From Marinobacter alexandrii (GTDB lineage: Bacteria > Pseudomonadota > Gammaproteobacteria > Pseudomonadales > Oleiphilaceae), in assembly GCF_005871205.1 (NCBI RefSeq), contig NZ_SWKM01000014.1, positions 288,001 to 352,000 of the forward strand: a DNA stretch of 64,000 nucleotides, in the 5' to 3' direction. Of the stretch, positions 53,357-62,019 are shown in pieces. The notes below the pieces were generated by a model, which worked only from the letters and a program-made list of their open reading frames with translations, did not search any database and was not told the origin of the DNA. Position 1 is the first letter of the stretch, and every line of letters begins with the position of its first letter. Made by a program: the position numbers and the translations under genes.

Positions 53357-54202
53357 TTATTCATTTTCGGTGATGAAGTGACCATCTATATTCGTACCAA
53401 CAGCGGCTACTAACGTTTCGATAGCTGCTACAACCTCTCGGCATTTCCTGTCATCCAGAGCGTCCGCGTGTGGCGCTCCGAACCCACCTTTATCGTTGTC
53501 GAAATACTTTCCCGAAGCATTGGCAAACTCTTCTGAAAGCGCTGCGCGGACAAGCACATTGGCTCCGATAGACAGGCTTTTTCCGGCAATTCCGAAACCC
53601 TCTTTGACCATCTTTGACGCCAGCAGGGAGCCGGGATTGACCGCCACAAAAACCAGCCCCTGATGGCTGCTGGACTGCGCGAGGGCATGGTTCCACATGG
53701 TCAAAGCCAGCTTACTTTGGGCGTAAGCCGACATGTCGTCCAGAAAGCGCTTCTTCCCCCGAAGGGCGTCAAGCTCAACCGTCGCCTGTGCGGCGGATGA
53801 CAGGTTCACAACCCGGGCATCGGGCGCCAGAACGGGTAGCAAGCGCTTTGTCAGCAGATACGGTGCAACCGTATTCACGGCGAACCGGACATCCAGTCCG
53901 TCCTGGGTGACGGTTTCAGGAACACGCATGACACCGGCGTTATTGATGATCACGTCCAACTGGTCATGCTCTGTGGTGATGGCTTCTGCCAAAGAATCCA
54001 CTTCAGCCAGACGCGACAGATCCGCCTTATAGGTGTAGATCAGTCCCGCGCCTCTGCTGTCAGCCAACGTTCTTTCTGTCGCCGCCAGCTTTTCTGCATT
54101 TCTTCCATGCAAAAGAAGCGTGTGTCCCTCGGAGTAGAGACGTTTTGCGGTTTCCAGCCCGATGCCATCAGTAGCGCCGGTGATCAGGATTTTCTTGGTC
54201 AT
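53357..54202 (-). CDS. SDR-family oxidoreductase (retinol-dehydrogenase-like)
   Basis: A 281-residue classical short-chain dehydrogenase: ILITGATDGIGLETAKRLYS (cofactor), NNAGVM, catalytic Ser in VVNLSSAAQ and YAQSK with Tyr and Lys, VNPGS after it. Layout resembles retinol dehydrogenase/light-dependent POR-like SDRs, NADP-preferring (HGRN after strand 2). Third gene of a leftward set MDR, LLM, SDR with gaps of 3 and 11 bases. Substrate unknown. Confidence 0.9.
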   Translation of the reverse strand: MTKKILITGATDGIGLETAKRLYSEGHTLLLHGRNAEKLAATERTLADSRGAGLIYTYKADLSRLAEVDSLAEAITTEHDQLDVIINNAGVMRVPETVTQDGLDVRFAVNTVAPYLLTKRLLPVLAPDARVVNLSSAAQATVELDALRGKKRFLDDMSAYAQSKLALTMWNHALAQSSSHQGLVFVAVNPGSLLASKMVKEGFGIAGKSLSIGANVLVRAALSEEFANASGKYFDNDKGGFGAPHADALDDRKCREVVAAIETLVAAVGTNIDGHFITENE

Positions 54203-54213
54203 GGTTTGTGTCC

Positions 54214-55185
54214 TTATGCCGGGAATTCGGGGAGCAGGTCTTCTGCGAGGTACAGGAGCGTTTCCTCAATGTCCGCCTGATTGAACCGTAGGTTCAGCGC
54301 CACATGGTTTACACCAATTTCTTCCAACGATTTCAGGTAAGTCTTCAGAAACTTGATGCCCGATCTGAAGCCCAGATGAATGGGCTGAGGCGGTGCATCG
54401 GGATCTGCCACCAAGTCGATGTACAGGGATTGCATCACGGGCTTTGAAACCCCTGTTTTATCGGGAATACCGTCACGCCATGACCTCACGGCGTTTGCCT
54501 GGTCGTCAACATTGCGCGGGTAAGTAATCAAGCCATCACTGTGGCGAGCGCCCCATTGTGGCTCCTGTTGGCTTCCGCCGGTAATCAACATCGGAATCTT
54601 TCCTGCCGCTGGCTTGGGAAGCAGGTCCATCTCCCCGTTCGTTTTACCATAGCGGTTTTCAAATGCCGGTGCGGTTGCGGCCATCTTGCGGATGTACTCG
54701 AAACTGTCCCGAAAACGCTCGCCCCGGTTTGCGTAGCTCTCGTTGAGGGCCGGGTATTCATCGGGTCGGTCGCCGGATGCGATTCCAAGTATCAAACGAC
54801 CACCGGACAGTTGGTCGACACTTGCTGCGGCTTTCGCAACATGCGCAGGGTGGCGAAGTGGCAATATCAGACTCGCGACACCGAGGGCGATCCGATCGGT
54901 TTGCCCCGCCAGAAAACCAAGATAAACGAACGGATTGAATACTTGGCCGGCATCACCGAACGAGGGCACATTGAATGGGACATCGCGCAACCATACCGCG
55001 GAAAAACCGGACTTCTCGGCCAATCGCACACGTTCAAGGTGCCGATTCATCGACGGTACGGGGCCGCTGGAGTAACTCTCCAGCGGAGCTACCAGGCCAA
55101 TACTCAATCGATTCGGCTGAAAGACCTGATTGTAGCCCCGATTGATCTGGGCAAATGTCTTTGTGCTCTCGTTCAGTGCCGGCAT
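54214..55185 (-). CDS. LLM-class flavin-dependent oxidoreductase
   Basis: A 323-residue luciferase-like (F420/FMN) monooxygenase: VRLAEKSGFSAVWLRDVPFN, GVASLILPLRHPAHVAKAAA, SVDQLSGGRLILGIASGD, DGLITYPR. It seems to belong to the TIGR03571-type LLM group. It uses FMNH2 and oxygen and would need a reductase. Middle gene of the MDR-LLM-SDR set, 3 bases after the MDR stop. Substrate unknown. Confidence 0.87.
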   Translation of the reverse strand: MPALNESTKTFAQINRGYNQVFQPNRLSIGLVAPLESYSSGPVPSMNRHLERVRLAEKSGFSAVWLRDVPFNVPSFGDAGQVFNPFVYLGFLAGQTDRIALGVASLILPLRHPAHVAKAAASVDQLSGGRLILGIASGDRPDEYPALNESYANRGERFRDSFEYIRKMAATAPAFENRYGKTNGEMDLLPKPAAGKIPMLITGGSQQEPQWGARHSDGLITYPRNVDDQANAVRSWRDGIPDKTGVSKPVMQSLYIDLVADPDAPPQPIHLGFRSGIKFLKTYLKSLEEIGVNHVALNLRFNQADIEETLLYLAEDLLPEFPA

Positions 55186-55188
55186 TTG

Positions 55189-56175
55189 TTAAATCTCCAC
55201 GACGACCTTGCCGATGGCCTGGCCGCTGGTCAGTCGATCATGGGCCTTACCCACTTCGGCCAGGTTGAAGCGCTGATCATCGAGGAGTGGTTTAACGCCA
55301 CCCTGATCCACAATCTGCGCCAGTTGCGCCAGAATGTCTCCGTGCGCTTCCCGATGATGGTTGTGCAACATGGGGATCAGCATGAAGACAACGTGAATCG
55401 ACAGGCCTTTGAAGTGCGCTGTCATTAGGTCCAGCTCAACCATGGCGACCGTCGTGCTCACATGGCCATTCAGGGCCGCCGCTTCAAAGCTGTTGGTCAT
55501 GTTTGCGCCACCGACTGAATCGAATACCACATCAAACCCGGCTCCCGAAGTGTGGGCCTGGACATAGTCGTTTACGGTTTCAGTCTTGTAGTCGATTGGC
55601 GTAGCGCCGTAGCCTTTGAGGATGTCGAATGCCTGTTCACCGGAGGCTGTTGAATAAACAGTGGCACCAAAGTGTTTGGCCAACTGAACCGCGACATGGC
55701 CAACGCCACCAGTTCCGCCATGAACCAGAACTTTCTGTCCGGCTTTCACTCCGGCACGTTGCAGTCCCTCGAAGGCGGTTATGCCGACCAGCGGCAAAGC
55801 GGCGGCTTCACGCATCGTCAGGCTCTTGGGTTTGTGGGCAATCAGCTGTGCGTCGGCGGGCATGTACTCAGCCAGGGCACCCTGCAAATCGGCCAGGCCA
55901 CCAGCACATCCGTAAACTTCGTCGCCGGGTGCAAAACCGGTCACGCCTTCACCCAGGGCCTCAATAGTTCCGGCGAAGTCCATGCCGAGCACTGCAGGTA
56001 GCTCCGGGGAGAGGGGAAGATCCTTGCCCATCTGGCGGATCATGGTGTCGACGGTGTTGATGCTTGTTGCCGCAACGCGGACGATCACCTGGCCGGGTTG
56101 GGCCGAGGGTGCTGTCATTTCCGTTTGCTCAAACGCTGCCTGCTCGCCGTACTGATTGAGAACCATCGCTTTCAT
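55189..56175 (-). CDS. Zinc-independent MDR alcohol dehydrogenase / quinone reductase
   Basis: About 328 residues: GroES-like start MKAMVLNQYGEQAAFEQTEM, AATSINTVDTMIRQMGKDLP, VLGMDFAGTIEALGEGVTGF, the cofactor loop LVHGGTGGVGHVAVQLAKHF and VFDSVGGANM. It belongs to the zinc-dependent-like YhdH/quinone reductase group without structural Cys cluster. ATG 56175 has GGAGG 6 bases upstream and is preferred to the 56193 frame. First gene of the MDR-LLM-SDR operon. Confidence 0.88.
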   Translation of the reverse strand: MKAMVLNQYGEQAAFEQTEMTAPSAQPGQVIVRVAATSINTVDTMIRQMGKDLPLSPELPAVLGMDFAGTIEALGEGVTGFAPGDEVYGCAGGLADLQGALAEYMPADAQLIAHKPKSLTMREAAALPLVGITAFEGLQRAGVKAGQKVLVHGGTGGVGHVAVQLAKHFGATVYSTASGEQAFDILKGYGATPIDYKTETVNDYVQAHTSGAGFDVVFDSVGGANMTNSFEAAALNGHVSTTVAMVELDLMTAHFKGLSIHVVFMLIPMLHNHHREAHGDILAQLAQIVDQGGVKPLLDDQRFNLAEVGKAHDRLTSGQAIGKVVVEI

Positions 56176-56485
56176 TGTGTGCCTCCAATTCATTCTGTGG
56201 TTTGTTCAAAAATCTATCGAACAGATTATTGATTCGTAAAAGCAGAATAAATGGCCAATAATCGTTTTCAGAATTCGTAAAATGAATATAAATGCCAAAG
56301 TGCCACGGCTATGGGCTGGTTTGGGTTCAGCGTATGGCCGTCGGTTGGTGGTATTTACATAGCGGGGATTTCCGGGCAACGTTCCGCTCCTTTTGCTTTG
56401 AGGGCAGTTCCCATTGCCGACAATGGTGTTGGCCGGTTGCGCTCAGAGGATTGGGCGTCGTGTTTATTCTGGTTAGAGAGGGAAT
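56176..56485. other. 310-bp intergenic region between divergent MDR operon and EamA gene
   Basis: The part next to the MDR start is AT-rich and holds the ATTCGTAAAA direct repeat (56232-56282). The part next to the EamA gene has higher GC and contains overlapping short open frames with no ribosome-binding site or family resemblance. I see no gene. Confidence 0.5.
56232..56282. repeat. 10-bp direct repeat ATTCGTAAAA near the MDR promoter
   Basis: ATTCGTAAAA occurs at 56232-56241 and 56273-56282 (41 bases apart, about four helical turns), in AT-rich DNA 57-107 bases upstream of the MDR start. It may be an activator or repressor site of the MDR-LLM-SDR operon. Confidence 0.35.
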
Positions 56486-57397
56486 ATGAGGGCTAAGTCG
56501 GGTTCGGTGGTTTTTCTTTGGGCAGCAGCGCTGTCAGCCGTTTTTATGGGTACCATCGGTGCAATCTCTCTCTATGCTGGTGCCGGTGCTGAGACCGTCA
56601 CCTTCTATCGTCTTTTCATCGGTGCGCTTTTGATGGCGGCCTATCTGTTTGCAAGCGGGCAACGCAGCAAGGTCTTGATGTGGCCTGGAGGAAAGGTACT
56701 TGTCACCGGTGCCTTCCTTGCCGGTTTCGTTATGTTCTACATACTGGCCATTGAATACACCAGTATGGCCAACGCTGTCATGGTGATGTATCTGGCCCCG
56801 GTGACTGCTTCGGTAGTGGCCCATTTTTTCCTCGGCGAGCGTCTTACCACCGCCAGTATCGGGCTGATTGGCTTCGCGTTACTGGGGTTCGCGATGATGA
56901 TGGAGTTTAACTTCAGTCTGAGCGGGAGAGCAGAGGAGGCTATCGGACTGGTGTACGCGTGTTGTGCCATGCTGTGTTACTCAGCGTTTATGTTAACCAA
57001 TCGCCTGATCGACGATCGTATTCATGTGTTGAGCCGCAGCGGCTTCCAAATGCTGGCAGGGGCTTTGTGCATGTTGCCACTGATGCTGATTAAAGGTGAG
57101 GGCATCGCTATGGCGCAGTGGGGCTGGCTGATTGCCGCGGGTCTGGTACCTGGATTCCTCGCGATCATGTTGGCAGTTGTCGCTTTGAGGGAGTTGCCCG
57201 CAGCTACGTTCGGCACCCTTGCTTATCTCGAACCCATCACCGTTGTGGCAATTGCCTGGGCCCTGTTTGACCAGAGTCTGAATACTATGCAGCTCTCGGG
57301 ATGTCTGCTGATTATTTTGTCGGGTATTGCTCAGGCATGGCTATCGACCCGGAAGTCTGGTCAAAAGGACATCGACTGCGTTCCTGCTGAGGCCTGA
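56486..57397 (+). CDS. EamA-family (DMT) membrane transporter
   Basis: A 303-residue protein with ten hydrophobic segments in two EamA repeats. The first begins SVVFLWAAALSAVFMGTIGA and contains FYRLFIGALLMAAYLF; the second includes PGFLAIMLAVVALRELPAAT and FGTLAYLEPITVVAIAWALF. The family exports or imports metabolites such as amino acids. GAGAGG precedes the ATG. The LysR gene follows by 59 bases on the same strand and may be its regulator. Confidence 0.9.
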   Translation: MRAKSGSVVFLWAAALSAVFMGTIGAISLYAGAGAETVTFYRLFIGALLMAAYLFASGQRSKVLMWPGGKVLVTGAFLAGFVMFYILAIEYTSMANAVMVMYLAPVTASVVAHFFLGERLTTASIGLIGFALLGFAMMMEFNFSLSGRAEEAIGLVYACCAMLCYSAFMLTNRLIDDRIHVLSRSGFQMLAGALCMLPLMLIKGEGIAMAQWGWLIAAGLVPGFLAIMLAVVALRELPAATFGTLAYLEPITVVAIAWALFDQSLNTMQLSGCLLIILSGIAQAWLSTRKSGQKDIDCVPAEA

Positions 57398-57455
57398 TCT
57401 ATCGCCTCAAAAAACGTTGGATAGAATTTCATGATTTTCAGGCGGATGTGAAGGC

Positions 57456-58364
57456 ATGGATACTGAGGGAATTAAACTGTTCGTTCTAGCCGCGGAGAAG
57501 CTCAACATAAGTGCCGCCGGTCGGGAACTGGGCATGCCTCCGGCCGTTGCCAGTGCAAGGCTTGCCAAACTGGAGAAAACGGTCGGAGCCGATCTACTGC
57601 GTCGCTCCACACGAAAAGTGGCATTATCGACCGAGGGCGCGGAGTTTTTGCCCTTCGCAAAGGAAATTCTGGCGCAGGAGAATGCGGCGCTGGCGGCCAT
57701 GGGGTTTGGCAATGAAAACGTGTCCGGTACCTTACGGTTTGCCGCATCCAGCACCTTCGCCCAGCAATACATCATGCCGCTGGTACCCGAGTTTCTGGAC
57801 CAGTACCCGGGCATTAATCTCGATTTGCGGTTATCGGATATGGAGCTGGATCTTATCCAGGGCAGCTTTGACCTTGCCCTGAGAGATGCGGTGCTGCCAG
57901 ACAGCAACCTGAAAGCGCGGAAACTGGCGGATGATCAACGGGTATTCTGCGCCTCCCCCGAGTATCTGGCGAAATGGGGAACACCAGGGCACCCGGACGA
58001 TTTGCGCGCCCACCAGCTAATAGCCTTCAAGTCCCAGGCTACGATCAACCTGACCGGCCCCCAGAGTGAGCAGAGTCAATTTAATCCCCGCACATCGCAA
58101 AACCGGCTGATTATCGATGACGGTTTGAGCTACAAGATAGCGACTATGGAGGGGGCAGGGATTGCCATACATGCTCTGTGGAGCGTTCATCGGGAACTCG
58201 CCGAAGGCACCCTGGTTCAGGTTCTGCCAGATTACCAGATGGATGCGGAGCCGGCGCTTTGGCTCGTCTACCCCAAGTCCAATGTATTGACGGCCAAGGT
58301 TCGGGTGTTCATTGATTTTCTGCTGGATCGAATTGGCAGCAGGCCGCCATGGATGCAGGGCTGA
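57456..58364 (+). CDS. LysR-family transcriptional regulator
   Basis: A 302-residue LysR protein: KLFVLAAEKLNISAAGRELG then MPPAVASARLAKLEKTVGAD helix-turn-helix and LDLRLSDMELDLIQGSFDLA-type effector domain, as in the CrgA/AaeR subgroup. Located downstream of the EamA gene. It may act on that gene or on the MDR-LLM-SDR operon across the intergenic region. GAAGGC lies just before the ATG. Confidence 0.88.
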   Translation: MDTEGIKLFVLAAEKLNISAAGRELGMPPAVASARLAKLEKTVGADLLRRSTRKVALSTEGAEFLPFAKEILAQENAALAAMGFGNENVSGTLRFAASSTFAQQYIMPLVPEFLDQYPGINLDLRLSDMELDLIQGSFDLALRDAVLPDSNLKARKLADDQRVFCASPEYLAKWGTPGHPDDLRAHQLIAFKSQATINLTGPQSEQSQFNPRTSQNRLIIDDGLSYKIATMEGAGIAIHALWSVHRELAEGTLVQVLPDYQMDAEPALWLVYPKSNVLTAKVRVFIDFLLDRIGSRPPWMQG

Positions 58365-58502
58365 GTGGATGGAAGATTGGATTAAAGAGCGGAGGGAAGA
58401 GCGAAAAGGGTTAGGCAAAGAGGGCGGTAAAGCCGGTTAAAGCGGAGTCATCGGAAAAACGCACCGTCCCTGGTGCCAAGACGCACATGAAATATTCAAA
58501 AC

Positions 58503-58754
58503 TTAGCCGTGGCTTTCGGACTTAACTTCACCACGAATAACAATCTGACCGCTGTACGGTGCTGGCTCTGCAGCGTCCTTCTTGGCATTCTCAGAACGAA
58601 CTTCGCCGCGAATGACCACTTGGCCGCTATAAGGTGCGGGCTGGGCAGTTTCTGAACGCGGTTCGTCAGATTTGCGATCCGCCAGAGTTGCATGGGCAGG
58701 AATGGCCGCGAAGGCGATTAGTGAGGCGAGGGTTACCAGAGCAAATTTACGCAT
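58503..58754 (-). CDS. Small exported protein with two PAPYSGQxVIRGEVxSE repeats
   Basis: An 83-residue protein with an AGGAGA ribosome-binding site 9 bases before the ATG. Signal peptide MRKFALVTLASLIAFAAIPA ends at HAT; the mature part is about 60 residues. Two copies of PAPYSGQ(V/I)VIRGEV(R/K)SE are separated by NAKKDAAE, so the gene arose by tandem duplication of about 78 bases (58503-58580 and 58581-58660, diverged). I do not recognise the family. Charged, probably periplasmic. It lies alone on the minus strand; the 138 bases between it and the LysR gene hold no gene. Confidence 0.7.
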   Translation of the reverse strand: MRKFALVTLASLIAFAAIPAHATLADRKSDEPRSETAQPAPYSGQVVIRGEVRSENAKKDAAEPAPYSGQIVIRGEVKSESHG

Positions 58755-59170
58755 AACATCTTCTCCTGAGTTTCAATTGGTTAATGCTTCAATCGATACC
58801 GACTAGGTGGTCGCTATCTGATGGAGTGAAGTATGCGGACGGTTTTGCGCCGTGAATAATTCGGAATCAGTATGGGTGATATCACGCCAGGTTATGGTTT
58901 TGGGCATTCGGTCTTTGTCTTGATCATTCGCGAACTGCTAATTTTCCGATGAAAAATGTTAAAGATAAATTAAACCATAAAGATAGGAGGACTTCCTCAA
59001 GCTGACTTAACGAGTGACGAAATCCAATCATGTTTAAAAAACGAAGTACAACTACGTACGTATCACGGATAGTGATACTCCAAATACGATCTTCTTATTA
59101 GTCCTCGACGCCCTTCCTGCCAAGAATAGCCGCCAACTCGATCAACGATCTCGAAGTACTGGAGTTGGCC
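58755..59170. other. 416-bp intergenic region upstream of the LpxR-like gene
   Basis: AT-rich DNA between the leftward small repeat protein and the rightward LpxR-like gene. It has the GTATCAC/GTGATAC palindrome at 59060-59078, an AGGAGGACTTCCT block near 58985-58997 and a stretch of A/T near 58964-58980. No coding frame with a ribosome-binding site was found, and no promoter is clear. Confidence 0.5.
59060..59078. promoter_or_regulatory. GTATCAC-N5-GTGATAC palindrome, candidate operator
   Basis: A perfect 7-bp inverted repeat with 5-base spacer GGATA, 93 bases upstream of the LpxR-like start and within the only distinct AT-rich promoter-like block. The shape fits a dimeric regulator. No regulator gene is adjacent that obviously matches. 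Confidence 0.45.
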
Positions 59171-60205
59171 ATGCGTTACCTTTCACTCGCCTTTGCACTC
59201 GGTTTTACCGCAGTCTCAACCACCGGTCTTGCGGCTGGTCCGGATTCTGTGATCGCGTTGTCTACGGACAACGATCTGTTTGCCCCAACTCAAACGGACC
59301 GGGACTACACCGCTGGCGTGGCGATTACCTACGCATCGAATTCTCCGGAGTTTGGCAACAATGTGTATTCGCGCCTGGCAGGGAGTATCGATCGTAGTTT
59401 GCTGGGCAGCTTTACTGCATTTCCCGACAAGGCCGCGAGTACCTCACTGGAGTTCGGCGTTTATGGCTTTACTCCCGAGGAAATTTCCGCCCGGCGGATT
59501 GATTATGACGACCGTCCTTACAGTAGCCTGGTGTACCTGTCGACCAGCAAAAGCTACCAGGGCCTAGCTGGTAAGTCCGGTTGGACCACCTCGCTGACGA
59601 TCGGTGCCCTTGGCCTGGATCTGTTCGAATCGGGCCAGAATTCTATCCATAAGGTCATTGGAAGTGACAAGGCGGAGGGCTGGGACCACCAGGTTTCAGA
59701 GGGTGGCGAGCCGACCCTGCGGTACTCAGCCGCCTATCACCAGTACCTTAATGGCAGCGAGCCGGACAGCAAGTTCAAGGTGACCTATTTCGGAAGCGTG
59801 GGGTATCTGACGGAGTTTGGTGCCGCTCTGGTGTTTCGTGATGGGTTGATCTCCTCACCTGATAACCGCTTCAACCCCGAGTTGATGGCATACGGGGAGC
59901 GGGCTCCAGGTGTTTCAGCCTCGGGCGGCCGGGAAAACTATTTCTGGGGAGGGCTATCGGTAAAGGCCCGCGCCTACAACGCGTTCTTACAGGGGCAGTT
60001 CCGGGATTCCGACCATGAACTTGGCGCTAATGACCTGAATATCCTATTGGCGGAGGTGTGGGGCGGGTATACCCACTCGCTTTGGAACGGAGTGGAACTG
60101 AGCTATGTGCTTCGGGTTCAGAGCTCGGAGATCAAAAGTGGTACGGGGGATCGCACCTTGGCTTGGGGTGGCCTGGTGCTCAGTAAACGACTGAGCAGTC
60201 GTTGA
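59171..60205 (+). CDS. LpxR-like lipid A deacylase (DUF2219 outer-membrane protein)
   Basis: About 344 residues. Signal peptide MRYLSLAFALGFTAVSTTGL ending LAAG. The LpxR pattern is visible: LSTDNDLFAPTQTDRDYTAG with Asn/Asp/Thr/Tyr residues of the active-site region near the start, YDDRPYSSLVYLS, GWDHQV and SLWNGVELSYVLRV. The family is a 12-stranded outer-membrane barrel that removes the 3'-acyloxyacyl group of lipid A in Salmonella. The His and Asp of the active site should be checked. A TTG at 59165 is in frame, but ATG 59171 has GGAG 6 bases before it. Confidence 0.8.
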   Translation: MRYLSLAFALGFTAVSTTGLAAGPDSVIALSTDNDLFAPTQTDRDYTAGVAITYASNSPEFGNNVYSRLAGSIDRSLLGSFTAFPDKAASTSLEFGVYGFTPEEISARRIDYDDRPYSSLVYLSTSKSYQGLAGKSGWTTSLTIGALGLDLFESGQNSIHKVIGSDKAEGWDHQVSEGGEPTLRYSAAYHQYLNGSEPDSKFKVTYFGSVGYLTEFGAALVFRDGLISSPDNRFNPELMAYGERAPGVSASGGRENYFWGGLSVKARAYNAFLQGQFRDSDHELGANDLNILLAEVWGGYTHSLWNGVELSYVLRVQSSEIKSGTGDRTLAWGGLVLSKRLSSR

Positions 60206-60317
60206 TGCGGCCGCGGTCATCATCTGGGGAAATGCCATGTATACGTCTGAACAATTGGTTTTAATCCGAACCAGACTGCATGGTTAGGGCAAGTATCAAA
60301 GTGAAAGGAGGAATAGA

Positions 60318-60641
60318 ATGACAAACATTATCGATGTAAACGACAGCAATTTTGAGACGGCAGTGAGCCAAAACGGCAAACCGGTATTGGTGGATTTCTG
60401 GGCACCCTGGTGCGGCCCGTGCAAAACCGTGGGGCCGATCGTTGAGGAAATCGCCGATGAGTTTGGCGACGAATTGGTTGTAGCCAAGGTGAACGTGGAC
60501 GACAGCCCCGAAACGGCAGCCCGCATGGGCATTCGGAGCATCCCGACGCTGGCACTGTTCCGCGACGGTGGGGTTATCGCCCGTCAAACTGGCGCCGGTA
60601 GCCTCGGTCAATTGCGTACCTTCGTGAAAGGTAATATCTGA
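60318..60641 (+). CDS. trxA: Thioredoxin
   Basis: A 107-residue thioredoxin with active site WCGPC (residues 31-35) in VDFWAPWCGPCKTVGPI, the cis-Pro region IRSIPTLALFRDG and GAGSLGQLRTFV. AAAGGAGG precedes the ATG. No transmembrane segment or signal peptide, so cytoplasmic. It stands alone between the LpxR-like and LysR genes with its own terminator. Confidence 0.95.
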   Translation: MTNIIDVNDSNFETAVSQNGKPVLVDFWAPWCGPCKTVGPIVEEIADEFGDELVVAKVNVDDSPETAARMGIRSIPTLALFRDGGVIARQTGAGSLGQLRTFVKGNI

Positions 60642-60657
60642 CAACCTAAGCCGCTTG

Positions 60658-60686
60658 AACGCCCTGTCGCTTGGCAGGGCGTTTTT
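60658..60686 (+). terminator. Rho-independent terminator of trxA
   Basis: AACGCCCTG (60658-60666), loop TCGCTTGG, CAGGGCGTT (60675-60683) followed by TTTG. Located 17 bases after the thioredoxin stop. Confidence 0.88.
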
Positions 60687-60767
60687 GCGTTTCAGTTGCG
60701 CCCTATGTAATTGCTCGGCAGACTTATTGGCGACAGTCGTCATTATCCAGTTCCAGGAACCTACACG

Positions 60768-61715
60768 ATGAAAACGCAGGAGCTGCAACTCCTTTATATT
60801 TTTGATGCCATTATGACTGAACGCTCGGTTACTCGGGCGGCAGAGCGGCTTGCCATGACACAGCCGGCGGTGTCGAACGCTATTTCTCGGATGCGCCAGA
60901 TCTGGAACGACCCCTTGTTCGTCCGAAAAGGGCGCAATATTGAGCCGACGTCTTACGCTCTGAGCCTATGGGACCAGGTTGGCAATCCCATGTACGCTCT
61001 GACCAACGCGGTGAGTGCCACCCAGTTCGATCCGGCCAGTTCCAAACGGAAGTTCCGGATCGCTGCGACCGATGTCATTGTGGAAATGATCTGGCGGCCG
61101 CTCATAGAGTTACTTGAGCGAGAAGCGCCGGGCGTTGACCTGCACGCGGTTCCGTACACCCCGGATGGCAGCTATGACGATCTGAGAGAGGCGCATGTTG
61201 ATTTGGCGGTTGGTGTGTTGAACCAGCATGACCACAGCCTGCGCAGTACCTGGTTGTTCGAGGGTGGGTATGTTCTTGCCATGCGCGAGGGCCATCCGCT
61301 GGCGGGCAGGCCCATCACCATGGAAGAGTTCCTGTCGGCGCGCCATCTGCTGGTGTCCATGTCAGGCGAAGCTCATGGCTTCGTAGACAGCTACCTGGAT
61401 CAGAAGGGGCAGAGCCGCCGAATTGCCACCACGGTTAACCACTTTTCGATTGTGCCGCAGATATTGAGAGACACGAACCTGATCGCGGCGGTGCCGGAGT
61501 TGATTAGTCAGGATTGTGGTTTTGTAAATGGACTTTGGATGGGTGCGTTGCCGTTCGAGATTGATCCCACCAGTCTTTACCTGATCTGGCACGCCCGTCA
61601 TGACCGTGACCCCGGCATTATCTGGATGCGCGAACTTCTCGAGCGTCTGCTTCGGGACCGCTGGCATGACATCATGGCCAATTCGCCCTGTGGTCGGCAC
61701 CTGGAAGCGGTCTAA
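60768..61715 (+). CDS. LysR-family transcriptional regulator (NodD-like)
   Basis: About 315 residues: MKTQELQLLYIFDAIMTERS then VTRAAERLAMTQPAVSNAIS helix-turn-helix and RQIWNDPLFVRKGR, effector domain with LEREAPGVDLHAVPYTPDGS. The style LYIFDAI..ERSVTRAA is typical of the NodD/TdcA-like LysR subgroup. Start chosen at ATG 60768 with AGGAA upstream; an in-frame ATG at 60711 lacks a site. It precedes the RND operon by 304 bases on the same strand, so it may control efflux, but no evidence beyond proximity exists. Confidence 0.88.
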   Translation: MKTQELQLLYIFDAIMTERSVTRAAERLAMTQPAVSNAISRMRQIWNDPLFVRKGRNIEPTSYALSLWDQVGNPMYALTNAVSATQFDPASSKRKFRIAATDVIVEMIWRPLIELLEREAPGVDLHAVPYTPDGSYDDLREAHVDLAVGVLNQHDHSLRSTWLFEGGYVLAMREGHPLAGRPITMEEFLSARHLLVSMSGEAHGFVDSYLDQKGQSRRIATTVNHFSIVPQILRDTNLIAAVPELISQDCGFVNGLWMGALPFEIDPTSLYLIWHARHDRDPGIIWMRELLERLLRDRWHDIMANSPCGRHLEAV

Positions 61716-62019
61716 GTCGGACATTAAAAATGTCAGACGTCAGAACGAACCTCCCGTTGAAAGTTCAAGTCGTCGGTTCGTTGGTCGCTGGAAGGGCTAG
61801 CCGATGGAGTGGGGCGCCACAGGGTGACTCGCCGGATCAGCAGAGCAATATCACCCCCAGTGATAAAACCAATACGGCATGATGATTATTCCTGCATCCA
61901 CGAAGTAAAGATAATTCTCGGCAAGAACAACTCCGGTTTGGGTTTTAGCAGTCACTGATCTGTGTCCTCTCTCAGGTCCCCGCCGAAGTCCCCATCATGA
62001 AAGAAAAAGGGTCTAGCCG
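61716..62019. other. 304-bp intergenic region between LysR gene and RND efflux operon
   Basis: It starts with the palindrome GACATT-AAA-AATGTC (61720-61734), a likely operator or 3' hairpin of the LysR mRNA. The rest contains a CAGTCACTGATC-rich stretch and AT-rich DNA just before the efflux adaptor gene, a place for its promoter. No coding frame was recognised. Confidence 0.45.

Noticed and set aside
54541..55428. 295-codon frame on the plus strand over the LLM gene
   Set aside because: Shadow of the LLM and MDR genes, no ribosome-binding site.
57389..57410. TGAGGC...GCCTCA hairpin between EamA and LysR genes
   Set aside because: On the plus strand it is followed by A residues, not T; on the minus strand the T run precedes the stem and no minus-strand gene ends there.
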